DNA from: Tolypothrix tenuis PCC 7101
GTDB taxonomy: Bacteria; Cyanobacteriota; Cyanobacteriia; Cyanobacteriales; Nostocaceae
DNA: 64,000 bases
Assembly: GCF_002368295.1 (NCBI RefSeq)
Contig: NZ_AP018248.1
Coordinates: 2,973,977-3,037,976 of the forward strand
Direction: 5' to 3'
Shown here: piece after piece, positions 25,925 through 35,400 of the stretch
Position numbering within the stretch: position 1 is the first letter of the stretch
How the letters are laid out: each line of letters starts with the position of its first letter
Translations under genes and position numbers: made by a program
Notes under the pieces: generated by a model
The model's database searches: none
Told to the model about the DNA's origin: nothing
Seen by the model: the letters and a program-made list of their open reading frames with translations, nothing else

Positions 25925-26479
25925 TTAAATTGGTACAACCCTACAGAGTTCTTTTGGTAGTTGCTGAATTACACGCTGAAAGGGAGCCGAATTTTCTAGG
26001 CCCTGGGATAGAATTAGCGAACCTTGAATAGCGATCGCAGCATCTTCAGCTCGCTGTTTGGCTAGTTCTTTATCCATACCCGCTTCAATTAACACACTGG
26101 CGATCGCATCAATCCAACCCTGAAATAATTCTTGTACCTTGCGGTGAAAGACATCTCTTGCTGAACCTAGCAACAAGATGGCGAATAGACATGGTTGCTT
26201 TCCACCCTCATAAAGTTCGTTGAGGCGATCGCACATCCTCTGCAATTTTGTCACAGCATCCCCTTCACTCTGAAGAGATGGCAAGATATTTTCTACTAAC
26301 CATCGTTCTAGATAATCTAGTACCGCCTCCACCATCTCATCTTTACCGCCGGGGAAGTGGTGGTAAAGGCTAGCTTTTCCTAGTCCAGTCGCTTCCGAAA
26401 TCTTGGCTAGGGTTGCGCCATCATAACCATACTGCCGAAATAGCTGCAACAGACAGGGAATATAAGTCTCTTTAGGCAT
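25925..26479 (-). CDS. TetR/AcrR-family transcriptional repressor
   Basis: The 184-residue protein has an N-terminal helix-turn-helix (LFRQYGYDGATLAKISEATGLGKASLYHHFPGG). The ligand-binding helical domain follows (residues about 55-184, with LYEGGKQPCLFAILLLGSARD). It is divergent from a glutathione S-transferase and a PPOX-fold gene. Two tandem operator-like palindromes lie in the 97-bp gap, so it very likely represses that pair and perhaps itself. The inducer is probably an electrophile or other small toxic compound, inferred from the target genes. The ATG at 26479 gives the normal short arm before the recognition helix. Confidence 0.93.
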   Translation of the reverse strand: MPKETYIPCLLQLFRQYGYDGATLAKISEATGLGKASLYHHFPGGKDEMVEAVLDYLERWLVENILPSLQSEGDAVTKLQRMCDRLNELYEGGKQPCLFAILLLGSARDVFHRKVQELFQGWIDAIASVLIEAGMDKELAKQRAEDAAIAIQGSLILSQGLENSAPFQRVIQQLPKELCRVVPI

Positions 26480-26503
26480 TTTTATAGGGTGAACAATTAT
26501 CTG

Positions 26504-26532
26504 TTGACATTATACCGAACGAACGGTACAGT
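26504..26532 (+). promoter_or_regulatory. Promoter of the glutathione S-transferase operon
   Basis: TTGACA (26504-26509) and TACAGT (26527-26532) are separated by 17 bases, an ideal sigma-70-type spacing. The first TetR operator occupies most of the spacer, so repressor binding should exclude RNA polymerase. Confidence 0.6.
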
Positions 26533-26554
26533 AATTTTAGACCGAACGAACGGT
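26513..26554. promoter_or_regulatory. Two tandem TetR operators
   Basis: ACCGAACGAACGGT occurs at 26514-26527 and again at 26541-26554, with identical 14-base cores. Each is an inverted repeat ACCG...CGGT around a 6-base centre. The 27-base centre-to-centre distance places both on nearly the same helix region. Confidence 0.8.
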
Positions 26555-26576
26555 ACAAAAAGATTTGGACTAACTC

Positions 26577-27194
26577 ATGATTAAGCTTTATGGTCACGAA
26601 CTATCTGGCAACAGTTACAAAGCAAAATTAATGCTGTCTTTGCTGGGCTTAGATTACGAGTGGATTAAAGTTGATTTGATGGCAGGAGCACATAAACAGC
26701 CGGAATTTTTAGAACTAAATTCCTTTGGACAGGTGCCTTTGCTAGTCGATGGCAATACAGTGTTGGCAGATGCTCAAGCCATTCTTGTATACTTGGCGCG
26801 GCAGTATGGCGGCGATCGATGGTTACCCCTAGAAGCTTTATCCCTAGCTCAGGTGATGCGCTGGTTATCAACCACTGCAGGAGAAATTCGCCAAGGCCCT
26901 GAATCAGCGCGTTTGTATCATTTATTCAAAACCACGAACATCAACATAGAACGAGCAAATCAAAAATCAGAGTTCATCTTGACGCAACTCAACAATCATT
27001 TAGCGAATCGGGAATGGTTGGAATTAGGACATCCGACAATCGCTGATGTTGCAGTCTTTCCTTATGTTGCACTTGCGCCTGATGGCAAGATTAGCTTAGA
27101 AAATTACCCAAACATTCTTACCTGGATTGATCGCATCAAACATCTTCCTGGTTTCTTGGGAATGATTGGCATTGAAGAACCTGTTACGGTTTAG
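26577..27194 (+). CDS. Glutathione S-transferase
   Basis: The 205-residue soluble enzyme has the thioredoxin-like N-terminal domain (MIKLYGHELSGNSYKAKLML, with Ser near the catalytic position, and NSFGQVPLLVDGNTVLADAQAI carrying the cis-Pro and glutathione-binding residues). The all-helical C-terminal domain includes HPTIADVAVFPYVAL. It should conjugate glutathione to electrophiles or act as a peroxidase. It is the first gene of a TetR-regulated pair and is followed after 9 bases by a PPOX-fold gene. This implies a detoxification operon. Confidence 0.92.
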   Translation: MIKLYGHELSGNSYKAKLMLSLLGLDYEWIKVDLMAGAHKQPEFLELNSFGQVPLLVDGNTVLADAQAILVYLARQYGGDRWLPLEALSLAQVMRWLSTTAGEIRQGPESARLYHLFKTTNINIERANQKSEFILTQLNNHLANREWLELGHPTIADVAVFPYVALAPDGKISLENYPNILTWIDRIKHLPGFLGMIGIEEPVTV

Positions 27195-27203
27195 GAGTGT
27201 ATT

Positions 27204-27812
27204 ATGCCACGCAAATTTGGAGAAATTGCTTTTACACCGGAAGTGCTAGCGGCGCAAGAACAACGGGGGTCGAGGCAGACCTATGAACGCTATATTGCCA
27301 ATGGTTCTGCTAATGATGTCATTACCCCAAAAATTGAGGAATTTATTACTCAACTCGATGGGTTTTATTTAGGAACAGTCAGTTCCAACGGTTATCCATA
27401 TATTCAGTTTCGTGGCGGCCCTGCTGGTTTTTTGAAGGTGTTGGATGAGAAAACTCTAGGCTTTGCCGACTTCACTGGCAATGTACAGTATCTTACGGTG
27501 GGTAACCTGTCGGGTAATGATAAAGCTTTCATCTTCTTAATGGATTATCGCCACCGCAAACGCATCAAAATCTGGGGAAGAAGCAAATATGTTGAAGATG
27601 ATCCAGCTTTAATTGAACAGCTACGAATGCCAGGATATCCAGCAGAAGTAGAAAGAGCGATTCTGTTTCATGTAGAAGCAATTAGCGAAAACTGTCCCCA
27701 ACATATTCCTATCCGCTATTCGGTGGACGAAGTCGAAGCGATGATTGCTCCCTTACAAGCCCGCATTACACAATTAGAACAGCAACTAAGCGATCGCCTG
27801 ACGGAACTGTAA
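27204..27812 (+). CDS. Pyridoxamine 5'-phosphate oxidase-fold flavin-binding protein
   Basis: This 202-residue protein has the split-barrel FMN-binding fold. FYLGTVSSNGYPYIQFRGGPAGFLKVLDE and LGFADFTGNVQYLTVGNL are typical of the PPOX-like family, and KRIKIWGRSKYVEDD forms the later strand. A short coiled coil ends the protein (IAPLQARITQLEQQLSDRLTEL). It starts 9 bases after the glutathione S-transferase stop codon, so the two are co-transcribed under the TetR repressor. The likely role is FMN- or F420-like-dependent reduction of a toxic compound; the substrate is unknown. Confidence 0.85.
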   Translation: MPRKFGEIAFTPEVLAAQEQRGSRQTYERYIANGSANDVITPKIEEFITQLDGFYLGTVSSNGYPYIQFRGGPAGFLKVLDEKTLGFADFTGNVQYLTVGNLSGNDKAFIFLMDYRHRKRIKIWGRSKYVEDDPALIEQLRMPGYPAEVERAILFHVEAISENCPQHIPIRYSVDEVEAMIAPLQARITQLEQQLSDRLTEL

Positions 27813-27855
27813 AATAAATCCTGGGATGTAACAAATTCTCAGGCAGGCATGGATC

Positions 27856-28929
27856 ATGAAAAAGCTGATTAACAAGCCAGAAGACTTTGTGCGGGAAAGC
27901 TTAGAAGGTATGGCTACGGCTCATGCTGATTTAATTCAGGTGAGCTATGAACCTACCTTTGTCTATCGAGCCGATGCGCCTGCACAGGGTAAAGTAGCAA
28001 TTATATCTGGTGGTGGCAGTGGACATGAGCCAATGCACGCAGGCTTTGTAGGTAGGGGAATGCTTGATGCTGCTTGTCCGGGAGAGGTTTTTACTTCACC
28101 TACCCCCGATCAAATGTTAGCCGCAGCCCAGAAAGTGAATAGTGGTGCAGGTATCCTTTATATCGTCAAAAACTACAGTGGCGATGTGATGAACTTTGAA
28201 ATGGCAACGGAATTAGCCCAAAGTGAGGATATCCGAGTGCTGAATATTTTGATTGATGATGATGTCGCAGTCAAAGACAGCCTTTATACTCAGGGCAGGC
28301 GGGGTGTGGGTACAACAGTACTGGCGGAAAAAATTTGTGGTGCGGCTGCTGAAGCCGGATATGATTTGCAGCAAATAGCAGATTTATGTCGTCGGGTAAA
28401 TTTGCATGGGCGGAGTATGGGAATTGCTTTGACTTCCTGTACAGTACCAGCCAAAGGTACACCCACATTTACATTAAGCGATCGCGAATTAGAAATAGGC
28501 ATTGGGATTCACGGCGAACCAGGTAGAGAACGCATCGCTGTAAAATCTGTAGATGAAATTACTGAAAGGTTAGCGCGAGCAATCATTGACGATACAGGCT
28601 ATAGCCGAACAGTTAGAGAGTGGAATGGCGAACAAGGGGAATGGGTAGATGTAGAACTGATAGATCCACCATTGCAAAAAGGCGATCGCGTACTCGCTTT
28701 TGTGAATAGTATGGGTGGTACTCCCCTTTCAGAACTTTATCTTGTCTATCGCCAACTAGCTCAAATCTGCGAACAGCAAGGATTGCAAATTGTACGCAAT
28801 TTAATTGGGCCTTATATTACATCTTTAGAAATGCAAGGATGCTCAATTACCTTATTAAAGCTAGATGATGAAATGATTCGCCTCTGGGATGCACCAGTCA
28901 AAACTCCAAGCCTACGTTGGGGAGTTTAG
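27856..28929 (+). CDS. dhaK: Dihydroxyacetone kinase subunit DhaK
   Basis: The 357-residue protein binds dihydroxyacetone covalently as a hemiaminal. The features are VAIISGGGSGHEPMHAGFVG (substrate-binding glycine-rich loops), SGDVMNFEMA, and GIGIHGEPG with the substrate-binding His. Length is normal. Its partner dhaL lies 2.4 kb downstream on the same strand instead of next to it. Between them are an STRR array and an inverted pectate-lyase-fold gene. No DhaM (PTS phosphocarrier) is present in the window, so the phosphate donor is not evident. Confidence 0.95.
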   Translation: MKKLINKPEDFVRESLEGMATAHADLIQVSYEPTFVYRADAPAQGKVAIISGGGSGHEPMHAGFVGRGMLDAACPGEVFTSPTPDQMLAAAQKVNSGAGILYIVKNYSGDVMNFEMATELAQSEDIRVLNILIDDDVAVKDSLYTQGRRGVGTTVLAEKICGAAAEAGYDLQQIADLCRRVNLHGRSMGIALTSCTVPAKGTPTFTLSDRELEIGIGIHGEPGRERIAVKSVDEITERLARAIIDDTGYSRTVREWNGEQGEWVDVELIDPPLQKGDRVLAFVNSMGGTPLSELYLVYRQLAQICEQQGLQIVRNLIGPYITSLEMQGCSITLLKLDDEMIRLWDAPVKTPSLRWGV

Positions 28930-28932
28930 GGT

Positions 28933-29036
28933 TTGGTAATGGGTAATGGGTAATGGGTAATGGGTAATGGGTAATGGGTAATGGGTAATTGGTAATTGGT
29001 AATTGGTAATTGGTAATTGGTAATTGGTAATTGGGG
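28933..29036 (+). repeat. STRR array of GGTAATG then GGTAATT units
   Basis: About eight GGGTAAT units are followed by about eight TGGTAAT units in perfect tandem. The array directly follows the dhaK stop codon. There are no spacers, so it is not a CRISPR array. Confidence 0.85.
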
Positions 29037-29111
29037 TTTGTCATTAATTATTTCTCCCCCTACTCCCTGCACCCTGCTCCCTTGCTTTTCCCAGTCTCCC
29101 TACGCTGATAA

Positions 29112-31112
29112 TTATTTTGGTGGCTTGTCAAAACCCGAATACATTAACATCACTATTCCGTTAGCTGTATATCTACCTGGAATCTTGGATCTAACGAGGG
29201 TTTTGGTAGTATTTCCTCGTGTTTCTTCAACCCATATTTGATAGCTATCTCCATCAAAAGATGCTTCAGCAATGCCAACAAAACTGGCAGAAGCGTTAAC
29301 AACGCGGAATAGTGGATCTTTTGGATCTTGTTTACCAGCAGCGTAAACCAACCCACCTAAAAGTTCGGTTGCACCGCCTTTAATAGTTGCAATTTTAGTT
29401 TTACCTTGCTCGGTTTTAAATCCTAAAATCCAAAGTTTAGCACCACTATTGACTATATTAGTGTCGGAAGCGCCTTCTGGATTCAACTGGCGTGCCCAAA
29501 TATGTTGAGCAGAATTATTGAATCTCAATTTATCCATGACAGCATCATCAATGAAAAGGTCGCCAGAGCCTGTACTTTCTAAATTCAAGTGAGTAATACT
29601 ACGATAAACAATCGTCCGATTAGCAACTGTCTTCCATTTCAACTTTGAGCCAAATCCCACAAAGAAGTTTTCAATAATTAAGATGGGTTGAGTGCCGTTT
29701 TCTGTAACTATCTCTCCATTGCCTTCAATCCAACCCTCAGTTCCTATAAATCTTTGAACTTTACCTCTAAGTCGAACAGTACCATTGATTGTAAAAGTTC
29801 CAGTTTGGGGAACTAATACTGTAGTTGCGCCAGAATCTATAGCTGCTTGAAAAGCATCTGTATCATCTTTTTTATCATTAGGTTTTGCGCCAAACTTCTC
29901 TACACTTACCCATGTTTTGGGGTTATTCCACGCTAGTTTAGGAAATTGCTTAATTGGTAGTCTTAAAGATTTTGAGGGTGAAGGAAATTCAGCCAGGATG
30001 GGGTGAGAAGTAAACTCGTCAATGACACTTTTTTTAATAGTTTTGTTGGCATTTTTGGCATTACTGGCAAGAATATCTTTGTAGCCAGAGGATACGACAT
30101 TTCTGGCATAGATAAATCCAGCAGAAGTAATTGCAGATATGGTTTTGGCTTTACCTCGACCGATTAGCTTGGCATTTACTAGTGTTAATGTACTTCCTGG
30201 ATCGTTACCTTCATTCGGATTTTTACCGTTAATAATTGCTGGGACTGCATTAAAACTAGTGAACCCTTCCAGACTCATTGGTTGACCACCATTGAATATA
30301 CCAGCGCTTCTTTGATTGCGAACTGTAATATTCTGCAAGGTAATACCGTTAATACCGTTATTTGTACGTATTCCACTATAGAATCCTACAATTTCTACAT
30401 CTTCAACTAGTAAGGGGCCGACTTCACCATGAGTCAGTGCTAAACCTGTTGTCCCTTGACCATCACCAGAGATGATTTTAACGCTACGTACTGCTCCTTG
30501 ATTATTGGCAGCAAAATTTAATCCTTCTGCACCTGGATTATTTTTCCCTGTATTAATAGTCAGGTTTCTGACCGAATTCCCAAAGCGTTGAGCTACCAAA
30601 CTAGCTTTAAAATTTTCAGAATTAGACTTTAAGTCTGGGTCAAAACCTGTAGAAATAACTGGTCGAGGCTGTTTAGGGTTTTGAAATTTAGCAGCAGCAT
30701 CTTGGAGTTGAATAATTACTCCTTCTTTACTTTGTCCTTGTAGCACAATTCGCTTGTAATCAGAGCGAAAACGCTCACCTGTAGGCCAATGTAAGGAATC
30801 GGAGATGTTATATACGCCATTGGGTAAATAGATAGTTTTCCCACCACTGGGAAACTTACTCAATGCTTTTTGGATAGCCTCTGTATCATCCTGACTATCA
30901 TTAGGTATCGCTCCATATTCAGGAGAAGTAACATTGATGACACCAGCATTTTCTGGATAGATAATATTCTCTTTTGGCTTGGCGATCGCAGCACCAAAGG
31001 CAGCAATCTGATTTTCACTATTTTTGCTATAGTCAACGCAAGTAGTAGTGAAGAAAGCAATTAAAAATAATAAAGGAAGTAGTTTTAAGACTAATGACCG
31101 AGGACGAATCAT
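29112..31112 (-). CDS. Secreted pectate-lyase-fold (right-handed beta-helix) protein
   Basis: The 666-residue protein has an N-terminal signal (LVLKLLPLLFLIAFFTTTC), possibly an atypical lipobox. Two rhamnogalacturonase-type modules follow: YGAIPNDSQDDTEAIQKAL at about 68 and FGAKPNDKKDDTDAFQAAI at about 408. The beta-helix repeats between them include VRNLTINTGKN and GITLQNITVRNQ. This is the Pectate_lyase_3 / GH28-related architecture of polysaccharide-acting or surface proteins. I do not see enough catalytic residues to assign a substrate. It is transcribed against the flanking dhaK and dhaL, which it separates. Signs of insertion are its opposite orientation and the repeat array at its 3' side. 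Confidence 0.8.
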   Translation of the reverse strand: MIRPRSLVLKLLPLLFLIAFFTTTCVDYSKNSENQIAAFGAAIAKPKENIIYPENAGVINVTSPEYGAIPNDSQDDTEAIQKALSKFPSGGKTIYLPNGVYNISDSLHWPTGERFRSDYKRIVLQGQSKEGVIIQLQDAAAKFQNPKQPRPVISTGFDPDLKSNSENFKASLVAQRFGNSVRNLTINTGKNNPGAEGLNFAANNQGAVRSVKIISGDGQGTTGLALTHGEVGPLLVEDVEIVGFYSGIRTNNGINGITLQNITVRNQRSAGIFNGGQPMSLEGFTSFNAVPAIINGKNPNEGNDPGSTLTLVNAKLIGRGKAKTISAITSAGFIYARNVVSSGYKDILASNAKNANKTIKKSVIDEFTSHPILAEFPSPSKSLRLPIKQFPKLAWNNPKTWVSVEKFGAKPNDKKDDTDAFQAAIDSGATTVLVPQTGTFTINGTVRLRGKVQRFIGTEGWIEGNGEIVTENGTQPILIIENFFVGFGSKLKWKTVANRTIVYRSITHLNLESTGSGDLFIDDAVMDKLRFNNSAQHIWARQLNPEGASDTNIVNSGAKLWILGFKTEQGKTKIATIKGGATELLGGLVYAAGKQDPKDPLFRVVNASASFVGIAEASFDGDSYQIWVEETRGNTTKTLVRSKIPGRYTANGIVMLMYSGFDKPPK

Positions 31113-31387
31113 AAACCTATATTCCCTTGGCTAATTTACAGAAAGTCAGTAGAAAAAACACTAATTCCAAGGTGTTATCAACCACACCCAAAGACTTAGA
31201 GTATTTATTAGGCATAAGTATTTTTTCTCATGCCATAAACCCACGAAATCCACTCCTTTTATATGTAGGATGAGCTTCAGTACTTCTTACTGTTACATCT
31301 GCCAAACACACTTAGCCGTAAAAATTCGGATAGAATACTACGCTAGCTTGGCCAAATATTAGCAAATCTAGGTTTCAAAGGTTACAG

Positions 31388-32017
31388 ATGGTAAGCAAAG
31401 AGCAGATTTTGCAATGGTTGCAGGCATTCGCCAGGGAAATAGCTCAAAATAAAGCATATTTAACCGAATTAGATGCCGCGATTGGTGATGCTGACCACGG
31501 TATTAATATGGATCGCGGTTTTCAAAAGGTAGTTAGTCAATTACCAACTGTCGCCGATAAAGATATTGGTAGCATTTTAAAAGCAGTCAGCATGACCTTA
31601 ATTTCTAGTGTTGGGGGTGCAAGTGGCCCGCTTTATGGAACTTGGTTTTTACGTGCTAGTACAGATGTAGCTCATAAGCAAGAACTGAATGAACAGGATT
31701 TGTTGGTATTACTTCAGGCTGGTTTAAACGGCGTGCTTCAGCGTGGTAAAGCTCAACTGGGAGACAAGACAATGGTAGACGTTCTATCTCCCGCAGTGAC
31801 GGCTTTTGCACAAGCTGTAGGTGAAGGTGGCGACACTGTAACAGCATTGCAGCAAGCAGTAGCAGCAGCAGAACAGGCTTTGCAGGTGACAATACCGATG
31901 TTAGCGAAAAAGGGACGAGCTAGCTATTTAGGAGAACGAAGTATTGGACATCAAGATCCGGGCGCAACTTCTGCTTATTTAATGTTGAAATGTTTGTTAA
32001 CAGTATTGCAAAGTTGA
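31388..32017 (+). CDS. dhaL: Dihydroxyacetone kinase subunit DhaL
   Basis: This 209-residue helical-barrel nucleotide-binding subunit has the metal/ADP motif DAAIGDADHGINMDRG near residue 28. GGASGPLYGTWFL and the C-terminal RASYLGERSIGHQDPGATS also fit. It transfers phosphate to the DhaK-bound dihydroxyacetone. It is on the same strand as dhaK but 2.4 kb away, with its own short leader. A separate promoter must exist unless transcription reads through the inverted gene. DhaL works with DhaM in PTS systems; no DhaM is seen here, so an ATP-using arrangement is possible. Confidence 0.95.
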   Translation: MVSKEQILQWLQAFAREIAQNKAYLTELDAAIGDADHGINMDRGFQKVVSQLPTVADKDIGSILKAVSMTLISSVGGASGPLYGTWFLRASTDVAHKQELNEQDLLVLLQAGLNGVLQRGKAQLGDKTMVDVLSPAVTAFAQAVGEGGDTVTALQQAVAAAEQALQVTIPMLAKKGRASYLGERSIGHQDPGATSAYLMLKCLLTVLQS

Positions 32018-32052
32018 AGAACAAGTATAAGCAATTCTGATTCGCGAGATTT

Positions 32053-32085
32053 ATATCCCCGACTTTTTGAAAAAGTCGGGGATAT
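32053..32085 (+). terminator. Strong hairpin after dhaL, part of a dispersed repeat
   Basis: ATATCCCCGACTTTTT pairs with AAAAGTCGGGGATAT around a two-base loop. The stem is perfect over 15 bp. Flanking sequence (GCGAGATTTA to TTTGCTTAAGT) recurs in degraded form at 52661-52736, so this is a mobile or dispersed element that may also terminate dhaL. Confidence 0.6.
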
Positions 32086-32295
32086 GGGAAGCAGCGTTTG
32101 CTTAAGTCAGTACTATTCGATTCTTGAGATATTTATTGATTTAAATATGCAGATAGTAATAATAATTTAAATTAAGTATTATTACATATTATTTATAGGA
32201 AAAAGCTAGGTTCAAAACCTCGCCCCTGGTGGGTGAAAAAATGCTTATTTCTCAAGGTAGGTAGAAACCCCACCCCCTTGTGGGTGGCTGTATTT

Positions 32296-32326
32296 AATTT
32301 TGAATTTTGAATTTTGAATTTTGAAT
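32296..32326 (+). repeat. STRR array of TTTTGAA units
   Basis: Four perfect seven-base units lie in tandem. Confidence 0.75.
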
Positions 32327-32494
32327 TGATTCATAGTGGCTGTAACAGAAAAAGCAGCATATACTGAGAATCTGAAAATTTTAAATTACCTATTTGTCAA
32401 TATATTTCCTTATATTTGACTGGATTGCGTGCGTTGAAAGGCTATTTTTTTTACATACTACTTTTTCTAATATTTGCTATTTCAGGAAAATTGA

Positions 32495-35400
32495 ATGATG
32501 AGGATGCCCATAATTTTTGTTGTAATCAGAATCAAATCTATATTTGCTAGGTTCATGAGTCCGCTAGCAACTTTAGCAATGATTTTTGGGCTATTTTCTC
32601 CACTTGTCAAAGCCCAATCAATCACTCCAGCTAATGATGGGACTGGAACTGTGATTACGACTGAAGGCAACAAGATTGATATTAGCGGTGGTAGTTTAAG
32701 TAGCAATCGCACTAATCTATTTCACAGTTTCTCTCAATTTGGGCTAGATGCAAATCAAACGGCTAACTTTCTTTCGCAACCATCAATTCAAAATATTTTA
32801 GGGCGTGTCACAGGTAACAATGCTTCATTAATTAACGGATTAATTCAAGTTACAGGTGGCAATTCCAACTTATATTTAATGAACCCTGCGGGGATTATAT
32901 TTGGTTCTAGTGCGAGTTTAAATGTTCCGGCTGCGTTTACAGCCACAACTGCAAATGGGATTGGGTTTGGTAATAACCAATGGTTTAATGCGATTGGTAC
33001 CAATAATTACGCTAATTTAATTGGCAATCCTACAGGATTTGCCTTCACCACAAGCCAGGGAGGAAGTATCTTCAACGCTGGGAATTTGGCTGTGGGTGAA
33101 GCACAAAGCTTAATGTTACTGGGTGGGATGGTGCTAAATACGGGGACAATTACTGCACCTGATGGTAACGTCACAATTATGGCAGTCCCCGCCGAGAAAG
33201 TTGTGCGGGTAACTCCCAGCAATAGTTTATTGAGTTTGGATTTACCTGTAGAGACAAAAACCCAAATTAACCCACAACCATTTTCACCGCGATCGCTACC
33301 ATCACTATTAACTGGGGGAAACGTCAAACAAGTCACAGGTGTAACTGTAGAAAATGGTGTAGTGAAGCTGATTAGTACAAATACAGCAATTCCTACAGAT
33401 GTTGGTACAACTGTTGTGAGCGGAAAAATATCTGTTAGTAATTCCCAAGAGTCTAATAATATACCGCAGATTAATATTTTAGGCGATCGCATTGCCCTAT
33501 TAAATGCCAATATCAATGCTTCTGGTAGTAATGGCGGTACTGTCTTAATAGGTGGGGATTACCAAGGTAAAGGAACTGTCCCCAATGCTAGACAGACATA
33601 TATTAGTAGTGATTCTGCGATCGCAGCTGATGCTTTGGGCAATGGTAACGGCGGTAAAGTAATTGTCTGGGCAGATGATACTACCCGCTTCTTTGGCAAT
33701 ATTACAGCCAGAGGAGGTGCGATCGCGGGTAATGGCGGCTTAGTCGAAACCTCAGGGAAACTTTCCCTAAATGTTACTGATAGCAAAGTCGATGCTAGCG
33801 CTGCTAAAGGACAACCAGGTACTTGGTTACTAGATCCAACCGATATCAATATCGTTACTGGTGGTAGTGGAACACTAACAGGGGGACTGTTTGATCCAGC
33901 CAATAATAGTGATATTAATCCTGCAACTATCGAAAGTGCCTTAGATGGTGGTACAAATGTTACCATCACAACTGCCAGTGGTACAGGGGGTAATGGTGAT
34001 ATTACGCTAACGGATGGGATTAATCAGACAGGCGGTGGGACTGCATCTCTAACGCTGACGAGTAGGCAATTTTTAAATCCCAATTATTTAATAAACATCA
34101 ATTTATCTAGTACGGGCAACTTGACGTTTAATCTCAATCAGGTGAACCCGGAGACGAATGCATCAACTGATTCAATTCAAAATGCAATTGACGCAATTGG
34201 TACAGTAGCAGGAAATAGCATCATTAACTTAGGTGCAGGCACTTACACAGGTAACACAGTCAACATTTTTGAAAAAACGTTGACAATAAATGGTGCTGGG
34301 GCAAGTAACACCATACTTGATGGTAATAATATTAACCAAATATTTAGCATTTTCAGTCAAGGGACAGTTACCATCAATAACTTGGCAATTATTAGCGGCA
34401 GAGGTTTTGGCTTTGATGGTGGTGGTATTGCTTATTTCAGTTCTAGTTCTGGCACGCTGAATCTGAACAATGTTACCTTTACTGGTAATTCGACTGCATT
34501 TGATGTAGAAGGTGGTGGCAATGGCGGCGCTATATACAGCGAATATGGCACACTGAATGTCAACAACAGCACCTTCAATAGCAATTTGGCAACCGACGGC
34601 AATGGTGGCGGCATTTACAGCTTATATAGCAAACTGAATGTCAATAACAGTACCTTTAGCGGTAATTTAGCTAGTGACGGCGGCGGTGGCGGTATTTACA
34701 ACATCAGTGACAATCAAAGCGGGTTGAATGTCAGCAACAGCACCTTCAATGCTAATTCAGCAATTGATGGTGGAGGTATTTACAACAATGGCATTAATGG
34801 AGGCAGGTTGGATTTCAACAACAGCAACTTCATTAGCAATTCGGCGACTAGCGGCAATGGTGGCGGCATTTACAACTACGATACTACAGGAAATGTCAAT
34901 AACAGTACCTTCAGCAGTAATTTAGCTAGTAACGGCCGCGGTGGCGGCATTTACAACGAGGGTGTCTTTATAAATGTGCTAACTGTCAACAACAGCACCT
35001 TCGATGCTAATTCAGCAACCGATGGTGGAGGTATTTACAACAACGTAGGTGTCTCGTTGAATGTCAACAACAGCACCTTTGCTAGCAATTCAGCGATTAA
35101 CGGCAATGGTGGCGGTATTTACAACTCCCTTGACACACTAAATGTCAATAACAGTACCTTCAGCGGTAATTCGGCAACCGACGGTGGTGGTATCTTGATC
35201 GAATCTCGTTCGCCGACAGCGCTGAAGAACACTATTGTTGCAGGTAACACGAGTTCCCAAAATCCTGATGTTTCTGGGGTTCTGCTTGGGAGTAGTAGCA
35301 ACAACCTCATTGGTGACGGCACTGGTACAACAGGTATCAGCAATGGCGTAAACGGTAATCAGGTGGGTACAGCCGCTATCCCAATTAATCCTCTACTCTC

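Larger units (their letters stand above)
32018..32494. other. Intergenic region with hairpin and repeats before the TPS locus
   Basis: It holds a strong hairpin at 32053-32085, a GGTGGGTG-type inverted repeat near 32225-32290, and an STRR array of TTTTGAA units (32296-32326). No gene was found. The low-GC stretch at 32330-32490 probably carries the promoter of the exoprotein. Confidence 0.6.

Noticed and set aside
28933..29036. Possible CRISPR array (also 40754-40868 and 56628-56760)
   Set aside because: The units are seven bases in direct tandem without spacers, and no cas gene is near. They are STRR arrays.
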